DNA of 64,000 bases from Nitrosomonas sp. (GTDB taxonomy: Bacteria > Pseudomonadota > Gammaproteobacteria > Burkholderiales > Nitrosomonadaceae), in the NCBI GenBank assembly GCA_024281675.1, contig JAMXAG010000001.1:372001-436000 (forward strand), read 5' to 3'. This document shows, one piece after another, positions 42,171 through 50,957 of this stretch. The position numbers and the translations under genes are program-made. The notes beneath the pieces were generated by a model that was not told the origin of the DNA, did not search any database, and was given only the letters and a program-made list of their open reading frames with translations. How positions within the stretch are numbered: the stretch's first letter is position 1; each line of letters opens with the position of its first letter.

Positions 42171-45113
42171 ATGAGCACGCCCTATGGCTTGATTCATCGT
42201 ACTGGTTGTTCTAATCGGTTATTGTCCGTTCCTTGTTCGCGCATTCGCATCGTGTTGTTGTGTGTGATAGCTGGTTTTTCACTGCTCACTGGATGCAATG
42301 AATGGAAATCGGAGCAGCTATCCTGCCTCGAAGTACTCATGCAAGGCAATATTCAACAAGTTGCAAAAATAAGAGAGCAAAGATTTCTTGGGAAAATTCC
42401 GCCAAAAAGAGCCCATTGTTTGGGTGGAGATCATGCAGTAGCGCTTAATAGTAATCCTTGGTCTGATTGGCCAAATTATTGGGCTGCTGGAGATAAGACC
42501 TCACTGTCAATGGATGCGCCATTATTCGATACTATTTTTTTTAATTCTAATAAACGCGGGATCTTCGGGGCGCTCTACGAATTGGAATTACAGCGAATAG
42601 AACTGATCAAGTTTAATCTTTTTGACAATAACGGAACCTACGAAGCCTATATCAAAGGTTTCAACGATAAGCCTGGCCCAACGATACAAACTTGGCCAGA
42701 AATGCAGCTACCCCCAACGCACCCACATTTTAGCGAGATTGAAAATAACTCAGATGGGGTCTGTTCGGGAGAGTTGATTCGCTCCCGAACGATGACTGGA
42801 ATTTGCAATGATATCTATAATCCATTGATGGGCTCAACCCATCAGCTTTTTGCGCGCAATGTGCAATTTGAGTCTACTTTTCCTGAATTGGGATTGGATG
42901 AGTTAGCTAGAAATAGGCATGGAGAGCGGTTGGGTCTATTGAAGCCGGATCCACAAGTGATTAGCCGGAAATTATTCTCTCGCTTGCAATTGCAGCCCGA
43001 GAAATGTTTGAATGGTTATGGCTTGGATAGCAATACAAACGAAGCGGTATGTGATTACAGAGCGGTATCATCCTTTAATGTATTGGCAGCTTTCTGGATT
43101 CAGTTCATGACTCATGATTGGTTTTCGCACTTGGATGAAGAAGCCAATCAAACGGAGTGGATCAGTACGGGGTGTCATTCACAGCTAGAAAATGGAACTG
43201 ACCAACCGTTAACAGCCGCCATGATCGACAGCATCGGTTGTCGATCGGATGATAGGATCAATGCGGCGCCTGTTGCTGAAACTATATTTCCTGGCATGTT
43301 TACGCATGAAGGTAAACGTTATTTAAAACAAGCCCCGAAAACGACTCGAAACAATGTCACAGCTTGGTGGGATGCGTCGCAAATGTATGGATATGATGAA
43401 CGATCGACTCAGCGCGTGAAGCGAGATTCTGGCGATGCGGCTAAGCTATTGTTAGAGGGTATTGAAAACAATGCTGATGAGAGGAAGTCATTGGGTTATC
43501 TGCCCATTTTTGAATCAAATGATGCCATTAAACCAGAATGGTCGGGCCAAGAAGCAACGGCTTTTCCTGACAACTGGTCCATAGGGTTAAGTTTATTTCA
43601 TACCGTTTTTGCAAGAGAACATAATATTTTTGTTGATGCGTTCCGAAAGCAAGCAACTAGCACTCCACATGCGGATAGTGGCCTGAGAAATCCTTTGCAA
43701 CCTGAAACTGTTATTCGCTATAGGGATGTGACGCCCAACGAGTTATTCAATATTGCGCGGTTGGTTATTTCTGCTGAAATAGCCAAGATCCATACGATTG
43801 AATGGACAACACAGCTACTTTATAACGAGCCTTTATACCAAGGAATGAATGCTAACTGGTATGGTCTTTTTAAGGAACATGAAGGAATTACTGAAGCACT
43901 CAAAGAAATTACTCATCAACTGAATGATACTGGTGATGCTTATAAATCAAATAGCCTGTATTCAGTTTTTGCCAGTGGATCTGGTATTTTTGGACTAGGT
44001 AATCACCGTTACAAAGAAATACCCTTTTATTCGCTCACGAAGCAAACTCGCGAAGATTTATGGTCACTCAGAAATAATCATGATATTAATGGAGGAATCA
44101 ATCATTTCGGTTCTCCCTTTAATTTTCCTGAAGAATTTGTATCCGTATACAGATTGCATCCTTTGTTGCCCGATTTGATCGAGTATCGCGAGTGGAATCA
44201 CGATCCGAATGTTATTCAACAAAAAATACCCATTGTGGGTACTTTCCGAGACAAAGCAACCGAAGCGATGCGACAAAAAGGCCTGGCGAACTGGGCGTTG
44301 AGTATGGGGCGCCAGCGAGCAGGGGAATTAACGTTACGCAATCACCCATTGTTTTTGCAAAATTTGAAAATGCCGCATTTGCGCTCATTAACGCAGCAAA
44401 TTGATGTGGCTGCCCTGGATCTGATTCGTGATCGAGAACGAGGAATTCCTCGCTATAATGAATTTCGCAGACAATATGGGTTAAAACAACTCACTAGTTT
44501 TGAGGATTTCATTGATCCGAGATTATCCAAAGATTCTCCTGTACGACATGAGCAAGAGCAACTGGTAGAGACATTACGTGAACTCTATGGACAGCATCAG
44601 TGTGATGCATCTAAAAAGATTACCAATGCTCAGTTGAACGATGATCAATCTCCGATTAACGATTGTTTAGGGCACGAGCATGGTAGCGTCATCGACAACA
44701 TCGAAGATGTTGATACCATGGTAGGATGGCTTGCCGAATTCAAGAGACCACATGGATTTGCTATTTCGGAAACACAATTTGTGGTGTTTATTCTCAATGC
44801 ATCTCGAAGACTTTTTAGTGACCGGTTTTTTACTTCAAGTTTTCGCCCAGAGTTTTATTCAAACCTTGGAATCGAGTGGGTCATGAACGATGGGCCAGAT
44901 CCACAAATGATGGAACAAAGACCGTCCAATGGTCATCAGCAGCCAGTATCTCCGCTCAAACGTGTTTTTCTAAGGGTAATGCCAGAATTAACACATGAGT
45001 TACAGCATGTAATCAATGTATTCGATCCATGGAGAAGGGATCGTGGCGAGTATTACAGCACTCAATGGAAAATTAGATCTGAAATACAAAAGGATGACGT
45101 CGTGGACAAGTAA
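42171..45113 (+). CDS. Cyclooxygenase/alpha-dioxygenase-like haem dioxygenase lipoprotein
   Basis: A 980-residue member of the animal haem peroxidase superfamily, fatty-acid dioxygenase branch. The distal His315 is in FMTHDWFSH, the proximal His541 in AKIHTIEWT, and Tyr660 in VSVYRLHPLLPD aligns with the radical-forming Tyr385 of cyclooxygenase (LYxWHPLxPD). NNVTAWWDASQMYG is typical of the linoleate 10-DOX and alpha-DOX group. The N-terminus is a signal peptide ending LLTGC (Cys42), so it is an exported lipoprotein, unusual for this family. I chose the ATG at 42171; a 17-codon upstream extension would overlap the GMC gene. About 270 residues precede the catalytic domain and have no family I recognise. 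Confidence 0.9.
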   Translation: MSTPYGLIHRTGCSNRLLSVPCSRIRIVLLCVIAGFSLLTGCNEWKSEQLSCLEVLMQGNIQQVAKIREQRFLGKIPPKRAHCLGGDHAVALNSNPWSDWPNYWAAGDKTSLSMDAPLFDTIFFNSNKRGIFGALYELELQRIELIKFNLFDNNGTYEAYIKGFNDKPGPTIQTWPEMQLPPTHPHFSEIENNSDGVCSGELIRSRTMTGICNDIYNPLMGSTHQLFARNVQFESTFPELGLDELARNRHGERLGLLKPDPQVISRKLFSRLQLQPEKCLNGYGLDSNTNEAVCDYRAVSSFNVLAAFWIQFMTHDWFSHLDEEANQTEWISTGCHSQLENGTDQPLTAAMIDSIGCRSDDRINAAPVAETIFPGMFTHEGKRYLKQAPKTTRNNVTAWWDASQMYGYDERSTQRVKRDSGDAAKLLLEGIENNADERKSLGYLPIFESNDAIKPEWSGQEATAFPDNWSIGLSLFHTVFAREHNIFVDAFRKQATSTPHADSGLRNPLQPETVIRYRDVTPNELFNIARLVISAEIAKIHTIEWTTQLLYNEPLYQGMNANWYGLFKEHEGITEALKEITHQLNDTGDAYKSNSLYSVFASGSGIFGLGNHRYKEIPFYSLTKQTREDLWSLRNNHDINGGINHFGSPFNFPEEFVSVYRLHPLLPDLIEYREWNHDPNVIQQKIPIVGTFRDKATEAMRQKGLANWALSMGRQRAGELTLRNHPLFLQNLKMPHLRSLTQQIDVAALDLIRDRERGIPRYNEFRRQYGLKQLTSFEDFIDPRLSKDSPVRHEQEQLVETLRELYGQHQCDASKKITNAQLNDDQSPINDCLGHEHGSVIDNIEDVDTMVGWLAEFKRPHGFAISETQFVVFILNASRRLFSDRFFTSSFRPEFYSNLGIEWVMNDGPDPQMMEQRPSNGHQQPVSPLKRVFLRVMPELTHELQHVINVFDPWRRDRGEYYSTQWKIRSEIQKDDVVDK

Positions 45114-45156
45114 TTTGTATTATTCAGATCTAATCGTATTGAACACTTGAAGTAAG

Positions 45157-45215
45157 GCGTTACCAAGTTTGATATGGGTACTGAGTCCTTAAATCAAACT
45201 ACAGAGAGATAACGC
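45157..45215. repeat. Nested inverted repeat after the dioxygenase gene
   Basis: An inner 8-bp stem (AGTTTGAT 45166-45173, ATCAAACT 45193-45200) is enclosed by an outer 6-bp stem (GCGTTA 45157-45162, TAACGC 45210-45215). It lies between the convergent dioxygenase and DoxX genes. It may act as a terminator without a T-run, or be the relic of a small mobile element. Confidence 0.4.
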
Positions 45216-45260
45216 TTATGTTGCATAGTAACAATTCAAATTATTAAACACAAAGCAGGA

Positions 45261-45671
45261 TTACTCAATCTTTTCGAAGGACTTGTCTGCGGCATTCTTC
45301 GAGCTACGATTATCCAAACTGCAAGCACCTGCGCCATAAACAGCCAACAGCATTAATCCACCGGAAATCGCAATGTTTTTCATAAACATGATGGTTTGCA
45401 TTTGATCAGAAAAATTGTGATGAAAGAGTACGGCCGAGGCGATGGTAAATAGCGCGAGTGAGGCTGCAGCCAGCTTGGTTTGCCATCCGATGATAATGGC
45501 CAATCCTGCTCCAAGTTCCAGTAGTATTACCAGTGGCAGTAGCATGCCCGGCACTCCTACCGATTCCATGTAGCCTTGCGTGCCTTCATAGCCGCCTATT
45601 TTCTGCCACCCGGCGATTAAAAATAGGTGACCCAACATCATCCTTGCGATAACTTGTGTAATTTTTTCCAT
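45261..45671 (-). CDS. DoxX family membrane protein
   Basis: A 136-residue protein with four membrane helices, starting MEKITQVIARMMLGHLFLIAGWQKIGGYEG, which is typical of DoxX. The ATG at 45671 is preferred over 45710 because AAGGAA stands at the right distance. DoxX-like proteins are linked to redox or thiol stress and often share a transcript with pirin genes, as here: the pirin gene lies 45 bases upstream on the same strand. The reaction is unknown. Confidence 0.88.
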   Translation of the reverse strand: MEKITQVIARMMLGHLFLIAGWQKIGGYEGTQGYMESVGVPGMLLPLVILLELGAGLAIIIGWQTKLAAASLALFTIASAVLFHHNFSDQMQTIMFMKNIAISGGLMLLAVYGAGACSLDNRSSKNAADKSFEKIE

Positions 45672-45716
45672 TTTGAATTCCTTTTTTAAGCAGTGATAAA
45701 ATTGTTGCAATAAATA

Positions 45717-46586
45717 TCATGATTTCCGATTAACCCAGGCACGATTACGCACAAAATCATTGGCTTGGAAATCACGCATGGCTTGATCAATTTGTTCCTG
45801 TGTATTCATGACAAACGGGCCATGACGCGCAATGGGTTCATCAATCGGTTTACCGCTCCCAACAATCATGCGTGCGCCCTTTGGCCCAGCGACAAAATTC
45901 AGTGTGTTTTCCTCAGAATCAAGAATCATCAACGAATGTGTTGGTATATGTTGAGTGTTGGTGTGTCCAATCCCCTCAAAGACATACACAAAACTGTTAT
46001 TGCCTACTGGAAAAACATGGTGAAACTGTTTGCCAGGTTTAACTTGGATGTCAAAATGAACTACTTCTGTCAAATTATCCTCAATCGGTGCTTGGGCTTT
46101 GGCATATTGGCCGATTAAAACTTTCAAGCGGTAATCCGAAGTTTCCACAATGGGAAACGCATTTTCGGGAAACTCTTGATATTCCGGTTGATCCATTTTG
46201 TGTAAGGCAGGTAGGTTAATCCACAACTGGAAGCCACGCAGCAAGCCATTTTGTTGTTCCGGCATTTCAGAATGAATAATACCGCTTGCCGCTTTCATCC
46301 ACTGCGCCGATCCAGGCCCGAGGATACCGCTATTGCCCATGCTGTCCTGATGTTTCATCAAACCATCGATCATGTAGGTAAAAGTGCTAAATCCCCGGTG
46401 TGGATGAGATGGGAATCCAGCAATATAGTCGTTTGGATTATCGCTACTGATATGATCCAGTAATAAAAATGGATCAAAATTGCGCAATGTAGGTCCACCA
46501 ATGGTGCGATGTACGGTAACACCGGCGCCTTCCCGTACCGCTTCGGCGGGAATCAATCGTGCTGTGCTGATGACTGCTGTATCCAT
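45717..46586 (-). CDS. Pirin family protein
   Basis: A 289-residue bicupin. The N-terminal cupin carries the metal-binding His set in HPHRGFSTFTYMIDGLMKHQDS and later SEMPEQQNGLLRGFQLWINLP, both diagnostic for pirins; some bacterial members are quercetin dioxygenases and others regulate enzymes. The ATG at 46586 has an AAGGAGA site; the longer frame from 46643 adds 19 residues without support. It is divergent from a LysR-type gene and precedes doxX, a common regulator-target arrangement. Confidence 0.93.
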   Translation of the reverse strand: MDTAVISTARLIPAEAVREGAGVTVHRTIGGPTLRNFDPFLLLDHISSDNPNDYIAGFPSHPHRGFSTFTYMIDGLMKHQDSMGNSGILGPGSAQWMKAASGIIHSEMPEQQNGLLRGFQLWINLPALHKMDQPEYQEFPENAFPIVETSDYRLKVLIGQYAKAQAPIEDNLTEVVHFDIQVKPGKQFHHVFPVGNNSFVYVFEGIGHTNTQHIPTHSLMILDSEENTLNFVAGPKGARMIVGSGKPIDEPIARHGPFVMNTQEQIDQAMRDFQANDFVRNRAWVNRKS

Positions 46587-46649
46587 AATGATCTCCTTGA
46601 AAAAGTGGTTTGTCCTGACAGATGTGTCTGGAAGTATTATCATGGTTCT

Positions 46650-46665
46650 GTTTATAGGAATAAAC
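46650..46665. promoter_or_regulatory. LysR-type box GTTTAT-AGGA-ATAAAC
   Basis: A perfect inverted repeat containing T-N11-A, placed between the divergent pirin and LysR-type genes (64 bases from the pirin start, 49 from the regulator start). This is the expected position for a LysR-type regulator binding site. Confidence 0.5.
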
Positions 46666-46714
46666 TGTTTTTATAACAAATAATTGTTCTTGAATTTGCA
46701 ACAAAAGGGGTTCA

Positions 46715-47644
46715 ATGGATCGGCTTGAAAATATGAATGCCTTTGTGCACGTGGTTGAAGCTGGCAGCATCAGTGCTGCGGCAGATCGCATGAATGTAGC
46801 GAAATCTGTAGTCAGTCGCCGTTTAAAAGAGTTGGAAGAACACCTTGGCGTTGAATTATTTCATCGCACCACTCGGCAGATGAATCTGACTGACACCGGA
46901 CGCGCATTTTATCAACAGTGTGTGCGTATTCTCGAAGATGTTCTCGAAGCCGAGCATGCCATGTCGCAGTTCCACGGTGCTTTAAAAGGCAACTTGAAGG
47001 TGGCTGTGCCCCTGAGTTTTGGTTTGATGCATCTGGGACCGGCCATCCATGAATTTTTACACCTGCATCCGGACATCGAATTCAATTTGGATTTAAATGA
47101 CCGTCAAGTTGATCTGCTGGCCGAAGGTTTCGATCTGGCCATTCGTATCGCCAACCTATCGGACTCTAGCCTGATTGCACGTCGGTTGTCGCCGATTCAA
47201 GCCGTTATGTGCGCCAGCCCTGCTTATCTCGAACGTATGGGGATGCCACAAACACCGCAACAACTCATCCATCACCGTTGTCTGGTGTATAACCTAGTTA
47301 GCAATTTTGATCATTGGGATTTATATGATGACGATGGGCAGTTGACTAGCATCAAAATTGTTCCGTACTTAAAAGCCAGCAATGGCGAATTTCTCCGAGA
47401 TGCCGCCGTTGCCGGACTAGGGATCGTATTGATGCCGACGTTTATCGTCTACCAGGAAATCGAGCGCGGTGCACTGATCCCACTGCTGACTGAATTTCAT
47501 GCGCCACAACTGACCGCTTATGCCATTTATCCACAAACTAGGCACCTGTCGCAACGCGTCAGGGCATTGGTCGATTTTCTGGTTAAACGATTTGAGGGTA
47601 CACCGTACTGGGATGTGTGTTTACAAGACGAAAAAAAGACCTGA
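46715..47644 (+). CDS. LysR family transcriptional regulator
   Basis: A 309-residue regulator: N-terminal helix-turn-helix (FVHVVEAGSISAAADRMNVAKSVVSRRLKELEEHLGVELFHR) and C-terminal substrate-binding domain beginning near residue 90 (GNLKVAVPLSFG). It resembles the CrgA/AaeR-like subgroup. It is divergent from the pirin-doxX unit, which it probably controls, and an inverted repeat with T-N11-A lies in the shared region. A good AAAAGGGG site precedes its ATG. Effector unknown. Confidence 0.93.
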   Translation: MDRLENMNAFVHVVEAGSISAAADRMNVAKSVVSRRLKELEEHLGVELFHRTTRQMNLTDTGRAFYQQCVRILEDVLEAEHAMSQFHGALKGNLKVAVPLSFGLMHLGPAIHEFLHLHPDIEFNLDLNDRQVDLLAEGFDLAIRIANLSDSSLIARRLSPIQAVMCASPAYLERMGMPQTPQQLIHHRCLVYNLVSNFDHWDLYDDDGQLTSIKIVPYLKASNGEFLRDAAVAGLGIVLMPTFIVYQEIERGALIPLLTEFHAPQLTAYAIYPQTRHLSQRVRALVDFLVKRFEGTPYWDVCLQDEKKT

Positions 47645-47660
47645 GATGATGTTGCTTAAA

Positions 47661-47891
47661 TTACACTAAGAAGTCAGGGTGAAGTATTGAGATCACTGGC
47701 CTTTTCGGCGCAACATTGGTGATCCGCTGGTCGGAGAACCTGATTTGGCAATATTTCAGCGCAGGAATTACACATCGAAGTTGCCGTGTCATGCTACGCA
47801 GATAGGTCGCTTTCGTACTGCCATTGGGGAGCTTGGCGTTAGATGCATTGCTGATTTCATTCTCTTTTGTTTCTGATTTCTGAGAAATCAC
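47661..47891 (-). CDS. Possible small protein coupled to VOC gene (doubtful)
   Basis: A 76-codon frame whose GTG start overlaps the stop codon of the VOC gene by four bases (GTGA), the pattern of translational coupling. The product is basic, with no membrane segment, and resembles nothing I know. There is no independent ribosome binding site. It could be a real short gene, a decayed one, or chance; the region has no alternative gene. Confidence 0.25.
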   Translation of the reverse strand: MISQKSETKENEISNASNAKLPNGSTKATYLRSMTRQLRCVIPALKYCQIRFSDQRITNVAPKRPVISILHPDFLV

Positions 47892-48280
47892 ATGGAATGG
47901 AAGCCAATCATATTGCCTTCGGTATCCTTAGCGAGAACGATAAAACCGTGTTCGCCAATAGACATTTTTTCCTTGAAAATACTGCCACCATTCTCGGCAA
48001 TTCGAGCGGCTTCCACCGCGCAATCCTCACAAGCAAAATAAACGAGTGTGCCGCCACAGCCAGAGGGAACACCTTCCATTTTGACCAACATGCCGCATGC
48101 ACCGTAGGTAGTTTGAGCGGTGTCCTTATCTGCGGGAAAACTCCACATTTCCATATTCATTTCCGCTGTTGGTGCTGGCATTTTCTCCAACTTTATTGCG
48201 AGTACAGACTCATAGAAGGCTTTAGCGCGCTCCATGTCTTGTACGTAAATTTCAAACCAAACGACTGGATTATTTTTCAT
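47888..48280 (-). CDS. VOC (glyoxalase/bleomycin-resistance fold) protein
   Basis: A 130-residue protein of the vicinal oxygen chelate superfamily with two beta-alpha-beta-beta-beta modules: NPVVWFEIYVQDMERAKAFYESVL at the N-terminus and GGTLVYFACEDCAVEAARIAENGG in the second module, ending with GFIVLAKDTEGNMIGFHSM. This subgroup (PhnB/YdcJ-like short VOC proteins) is often called glyoxalase without evidence. Metal ligands would be His or Glu at the start and end of each module, but they are only partly evident. Function unknown. Confidence 0.85.
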   Translation of the reverse strand: MKNNPVVWFEIYVQDMERAKAFYESVLAIKLEKMPAPTAEMNMEMWSFPADKDTAQTTYGACGMLVKMEGVPSGCGGTLVYFACEDCAVEAARIAENGGSIFKEKMSIGEHGFIVLAKDTEGNMIGFHSM

Positions 48281-48570
48281 GGTGTTTTTCCTATAACGAA
48301 TCAGATTTAAAGCTTAGCGTAATCATAAGCTATTTATTAGCTTATAAGTCGTATCAATATTCGTGATTCTGTTGGTCTCAATTCTTAAGAATTGATTCTA
48401 ACAGTCAGGCAATGTTTTGTGCACAGGTTTTCTTTTTGAAACAGTATCAAATCGACTCATCACGATAGTGATAAATTTCTCGAATGGCCCAATCACTGCA
48501 TGATAAAATTCATCTAATTTTTGATTGTTTATTGAGCCAACCTAAAATATTGATTCCAGCTTTATCATCC

Positions 48571-48774
48571 ATGATACAACTTACCATTAATGGTCAATCT
48601 CAGCAATTTGAAGCACCGATTAACGTCACGCAACTGATTGATCATCTTGCTTTGCACGGCAAACGCTTTGCCATTGAACGTAATGGTGAAATTGTGCCGC
48701 GTAGCCAATTCTCCGAACAATTGTTGGTGCATGGCGATCAATTGGAGGTCGTTGTGGCAGTCGGTGGCGGTTAG
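48571..48774 (+). CDS. thiS: Sulfur carrier protein ThiS
   Basis: A 67-residue ubiquitin-like protein that carries sulfur as a C-terminal thiocarboxylate for thiazole synthesis. It starts MIQLTINGQ and ends VVAVGGG with the essential Gly-Gly. A longer frame from 48484 exists, but family length and the conserved N-terminus place the start at 48571. It stands 54 bases before thiG, its direct partner. I looked for a TPP riboswitch upstream (CTGAGA box) and saw none. Confidence 0.93.
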   Translation: MIQLTINGQSQQFEAPINVTQLIDHLALHGKRFAIERNGEIVPRSQFSEQLLVHGDQLEVVVAVGGG

Positions 48775-48828
48775 GTGCTTGGTTTATTTTGCTTGTTCAC
48801 AATTTAATTGCACGCAGTATAGGATTTT

Positions 48829-49647
48829 ATGGATAACTTAGTGATCGCCGGCAAATCGTACATTTCCCGCTTGCTGGTTGGCACAGGTAAGTACAAGGAT
48901 TTCAATGAAACGCGCACAGCGGTCGAGACCAGTGGCGCAGAGATTATCACCGTGGCGATCCGCCGTACCAATATCGGGCAAACAGCGGGTCAGCCGAATT
49001 TATTGGATGTTTTGCCGCCGTCACAATATACCTTATTACCGAATACCGCAGGTTGTTACACGGTTGACGATGCTGTGCGCACCTTGCGCCTGGCAAGGGA
49101 GTTATTAGACGGCCACAGTTTAGTCAAGCTGGAAGTGCTGGGTGATCCGAAAACGTTGTTTCCAAATGTGGTGGAAACCCTGAAGGCTGCAGAAATTTTG
49201 ATCAAGGAAGGCTTTGAAGTGATGGTGTATACCTCGGATGATCCTATTCTTGCCAAGCAATTGGAAGAGATAGGGTGTGTTGCCATTATGCCATTAGCGT
49301 CATTGATTGGTTCCGGCATGGGGATTCTGAATCCTTGGAATTTACAGATCATCATCGACAACGCAAAAGTGCCGGTGATCGTCGACGCGGGTGTCGGTAC
49401 GGCATCGGATGCGACCATCGCGATGGAATTGGGGTGTGATGGTGTGTTGATGAATACCGCCATTGCGGCAGCGAAAAATCCGGTACTGATGGCATCGGCG
49501 ATGCGCAAAGCGGTGGAGTCAGGACGTGAAGCGTTTTTGGCCGGGCGTATGGCGAAAAAGCTTTATAGCGCCAGCCCTAGTTCTCCTGTTGATGGCGTGA
49601 TTGCGAGAACCTCTGACGATAAAAAAGTCAATCAAAAATCTGCCTGA
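48829..49647 (+). CDS. thiG: Thiazole synthase
   Basis: Assembles the thiazole phosphate of thiamine from deoxyxylulose phosphate, dehydroglycine and ThiS-thiocarboxylate. The 272-residue TIM barrel shows [13 protein letters not shown], the Schiff-base region [16 protein letters not shown], and [26 protein letters not shown] with the phosphate-binding loop. Between thiS and trmB on one strand, with 6 bases to the next start. Confidence 0.97.
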   Translation: MDNLVIAGKSYISRLLVGTGKYKDFNETRTAVETSGAEIITVAIRRTNIGQTAGQPNLLDVLPPSQYTLLPNTAGCYTVDDAVRTLRLARELLDGHSLVKLEVLGDPKTLFPNVVETLKAAEILIKEGFEVMVYTSDDPILAKQLEEIGCVAIMPLASLIGSGMGILNPWNLQIIIDNAKVPVIVDAGVGTASDATIAMELGCDGVLMNTAIAAAKNPVLMASAMRKAVESGREAFLAGRMAKKLYSASPSSPVDGVIARTSDDKKVNQKSA

Positions 49648-49653
49648 TTTTCA

Positions 49654-50340
49654 ATGACGGGTATTTATCCAGCGACACAACAAGCGATTCGCAGTTTTGT
49701 TCTGCGTCAAGGCCGTTTGTCTAACGCGCAGCGCCGCGCTTGTGACACACTGTTGCCGCGTTTCGGTATTGTTTTTCAGCAAAATATTCTCGATCTTGAA
49801 AAAGTGTTTGGCCGTCAAGCGCCGAAAATATTGGAGATTGGATTTGGTATGGGAGAAAGCACTGCCACCATTGCGCATTCAAATCCACACAACGATTATT
49901 TGGGGCTTGAAGTACATACACCGGGTGTGGGCAGTTTGCTGAATAAAATTGAGGACTTAGGTTTGACCAATATGCGCATAATTCAACACGATGCGGTTGA
50001 GATTTTGCGCTACATGTTGCCTTCGGAATCTTTGGATGGCGTTCATATTTTTTTCCCCGATCCCTGGCCCAAAGCCAGACACCACAAGCGTCGCTTGATT
50101 CAACCTGGCTTGGTAAGCCGTTTGTGTGAATGCTTGAAGCCGGGTGGGTATATTCACATTGCAACCGATTGGGAAGATTATGCGATACATATCCTGCAAG
50201 TGTTGCAGCAAGAATCTTGTTTGCGAAACAGCGCGGATGATTTTTCGCCACGTCCTGATTACCGGCCGGTCACCAAATTTGAACAACGCGGTGTTAGGCT
50301 AGGCCACAACGTTTGGGATTTGATTTTTTTGAAGAAATAA
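49654..50340 (+). CDS. trmB: tRNA (guanine-46-N7)-methyltransferase
   Basis: Methylates G46 in the variable loop of tRNAs. The 228-residue protein has the SAM-binding [16 protein letters not shown], the active-site block [20 protein letters not shown], and the C-terminal [20 protein letters not shown] that contacts tRNA. It lies seven bases after thiG; thiS-thiG-trmB is a common run in betaproteobacteria. Confidence 0.97.
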   Translation: MTGIYPATQQAIRSFVLRQGRLSNAQRRACDTLLPRFGIVFQQNILDLEKVFGRQAPKILEIGFGMGESTATIAHSNPHNDYLGLEVHTPGVGSLLNKIEDLGLTNMRIIQHDAVEILRYMLPSESLDGVHIFFPDPWPKARHHKRRLIQPGLVSRLCECLKPGGYIHIATDWEDYAIHILQVLQQESCLRNSADDFSPRPDYRPVTKFEQRGVRLGHNVWDLIFLKK

Positions 50341-50397
50341 GACTAAATCGATATGGCTATTAACAGAGTGTCTTTGATTGCTTACTATGGTCGCGCC

Positions 50398-50919
50398 ATG
50401 AAAATCCCTTCCGTATTAATTCTGTTCGGTGTGTTCATGTCATTTTCCGCATCTGCACATGAACATATTCGTGTTGGATTGTGGGAGGTTATCACGCGAT
50501 CTGATTTGCTGGCCCTGGTGCCGCATATCCCGGCTGAGAATATGCAACAGCTACAAAAGCTTGCTAACCAGTATGGCATTAAAATGCCAAAAATTGATAA
50601 CGGTGCGGCCATCTCGCACGTTTGTATCACGGCAGAAATGGCGCAGCAGGAAGTTCCCACGTATTTCTATGAGAATCGCTCAGGGTGTATCGTGCAAAAT
50701 GCTACGCGCATCGGCAATGATTACAAAATGGATTTGCACTGTAAAAATACCCATTTCCAAGGCAATGGAACGGCCCAAGGTACTTTTACTACACCGGAAA
50801 ATTTTACTGGTAGCACCGAATTTGATAGTACGGTTAAAGGTAGTCCAATCTTTGCATCGGCACAAATCACGGCACATTGGATTGCCGAACACTGTGTGGC
50901 AGTGAATCCGCTAAAATGA
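50398..50919 (+). CDS. DUF3617 family exported protein
   Basis: A 173-residue protein with a signal peptide (MKIPSVLILFGVFMSFSASA, cleavage after ASA) followed by HIRVGLWEVITRS, the start of DUF3617, with the paired cysteines VCIT, GCIV, LHCKN and EHCVA typical of this periplasmic family. An in-frame ATG at 50353 would lengthen it by 15 residues but would spoil the signal peptide. Function unknown. It follows trmB on the same strand. Confidence 0.85.
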   Translation: MKIPSVLILFGVFMSFSASAHEHIRVGLWEVITRSDLLALVPHIPAENMQQLQKLANQYGIKMPKIDNGAAISHVCITAEMAQQEVPTYFYENRSGCIVQNATRIGNDYKMDLHCKNTHFQGNGTAQGTFTTPENFTGSTEFDSTVKGSPIFASAQITAHWIAEHCVAVNPLK

Positions 50920-50957
50920 TTTCTAAGATTTTTAATTAAATATGGAGAAACAAATAG

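Noticed and set aside
48281-48570. TPP riboswitch before thiS
   Set aside because: No CTGAGA or matching conserved thi-box core could be found in the 290 bases upstream; only an AT-rich region is seen.
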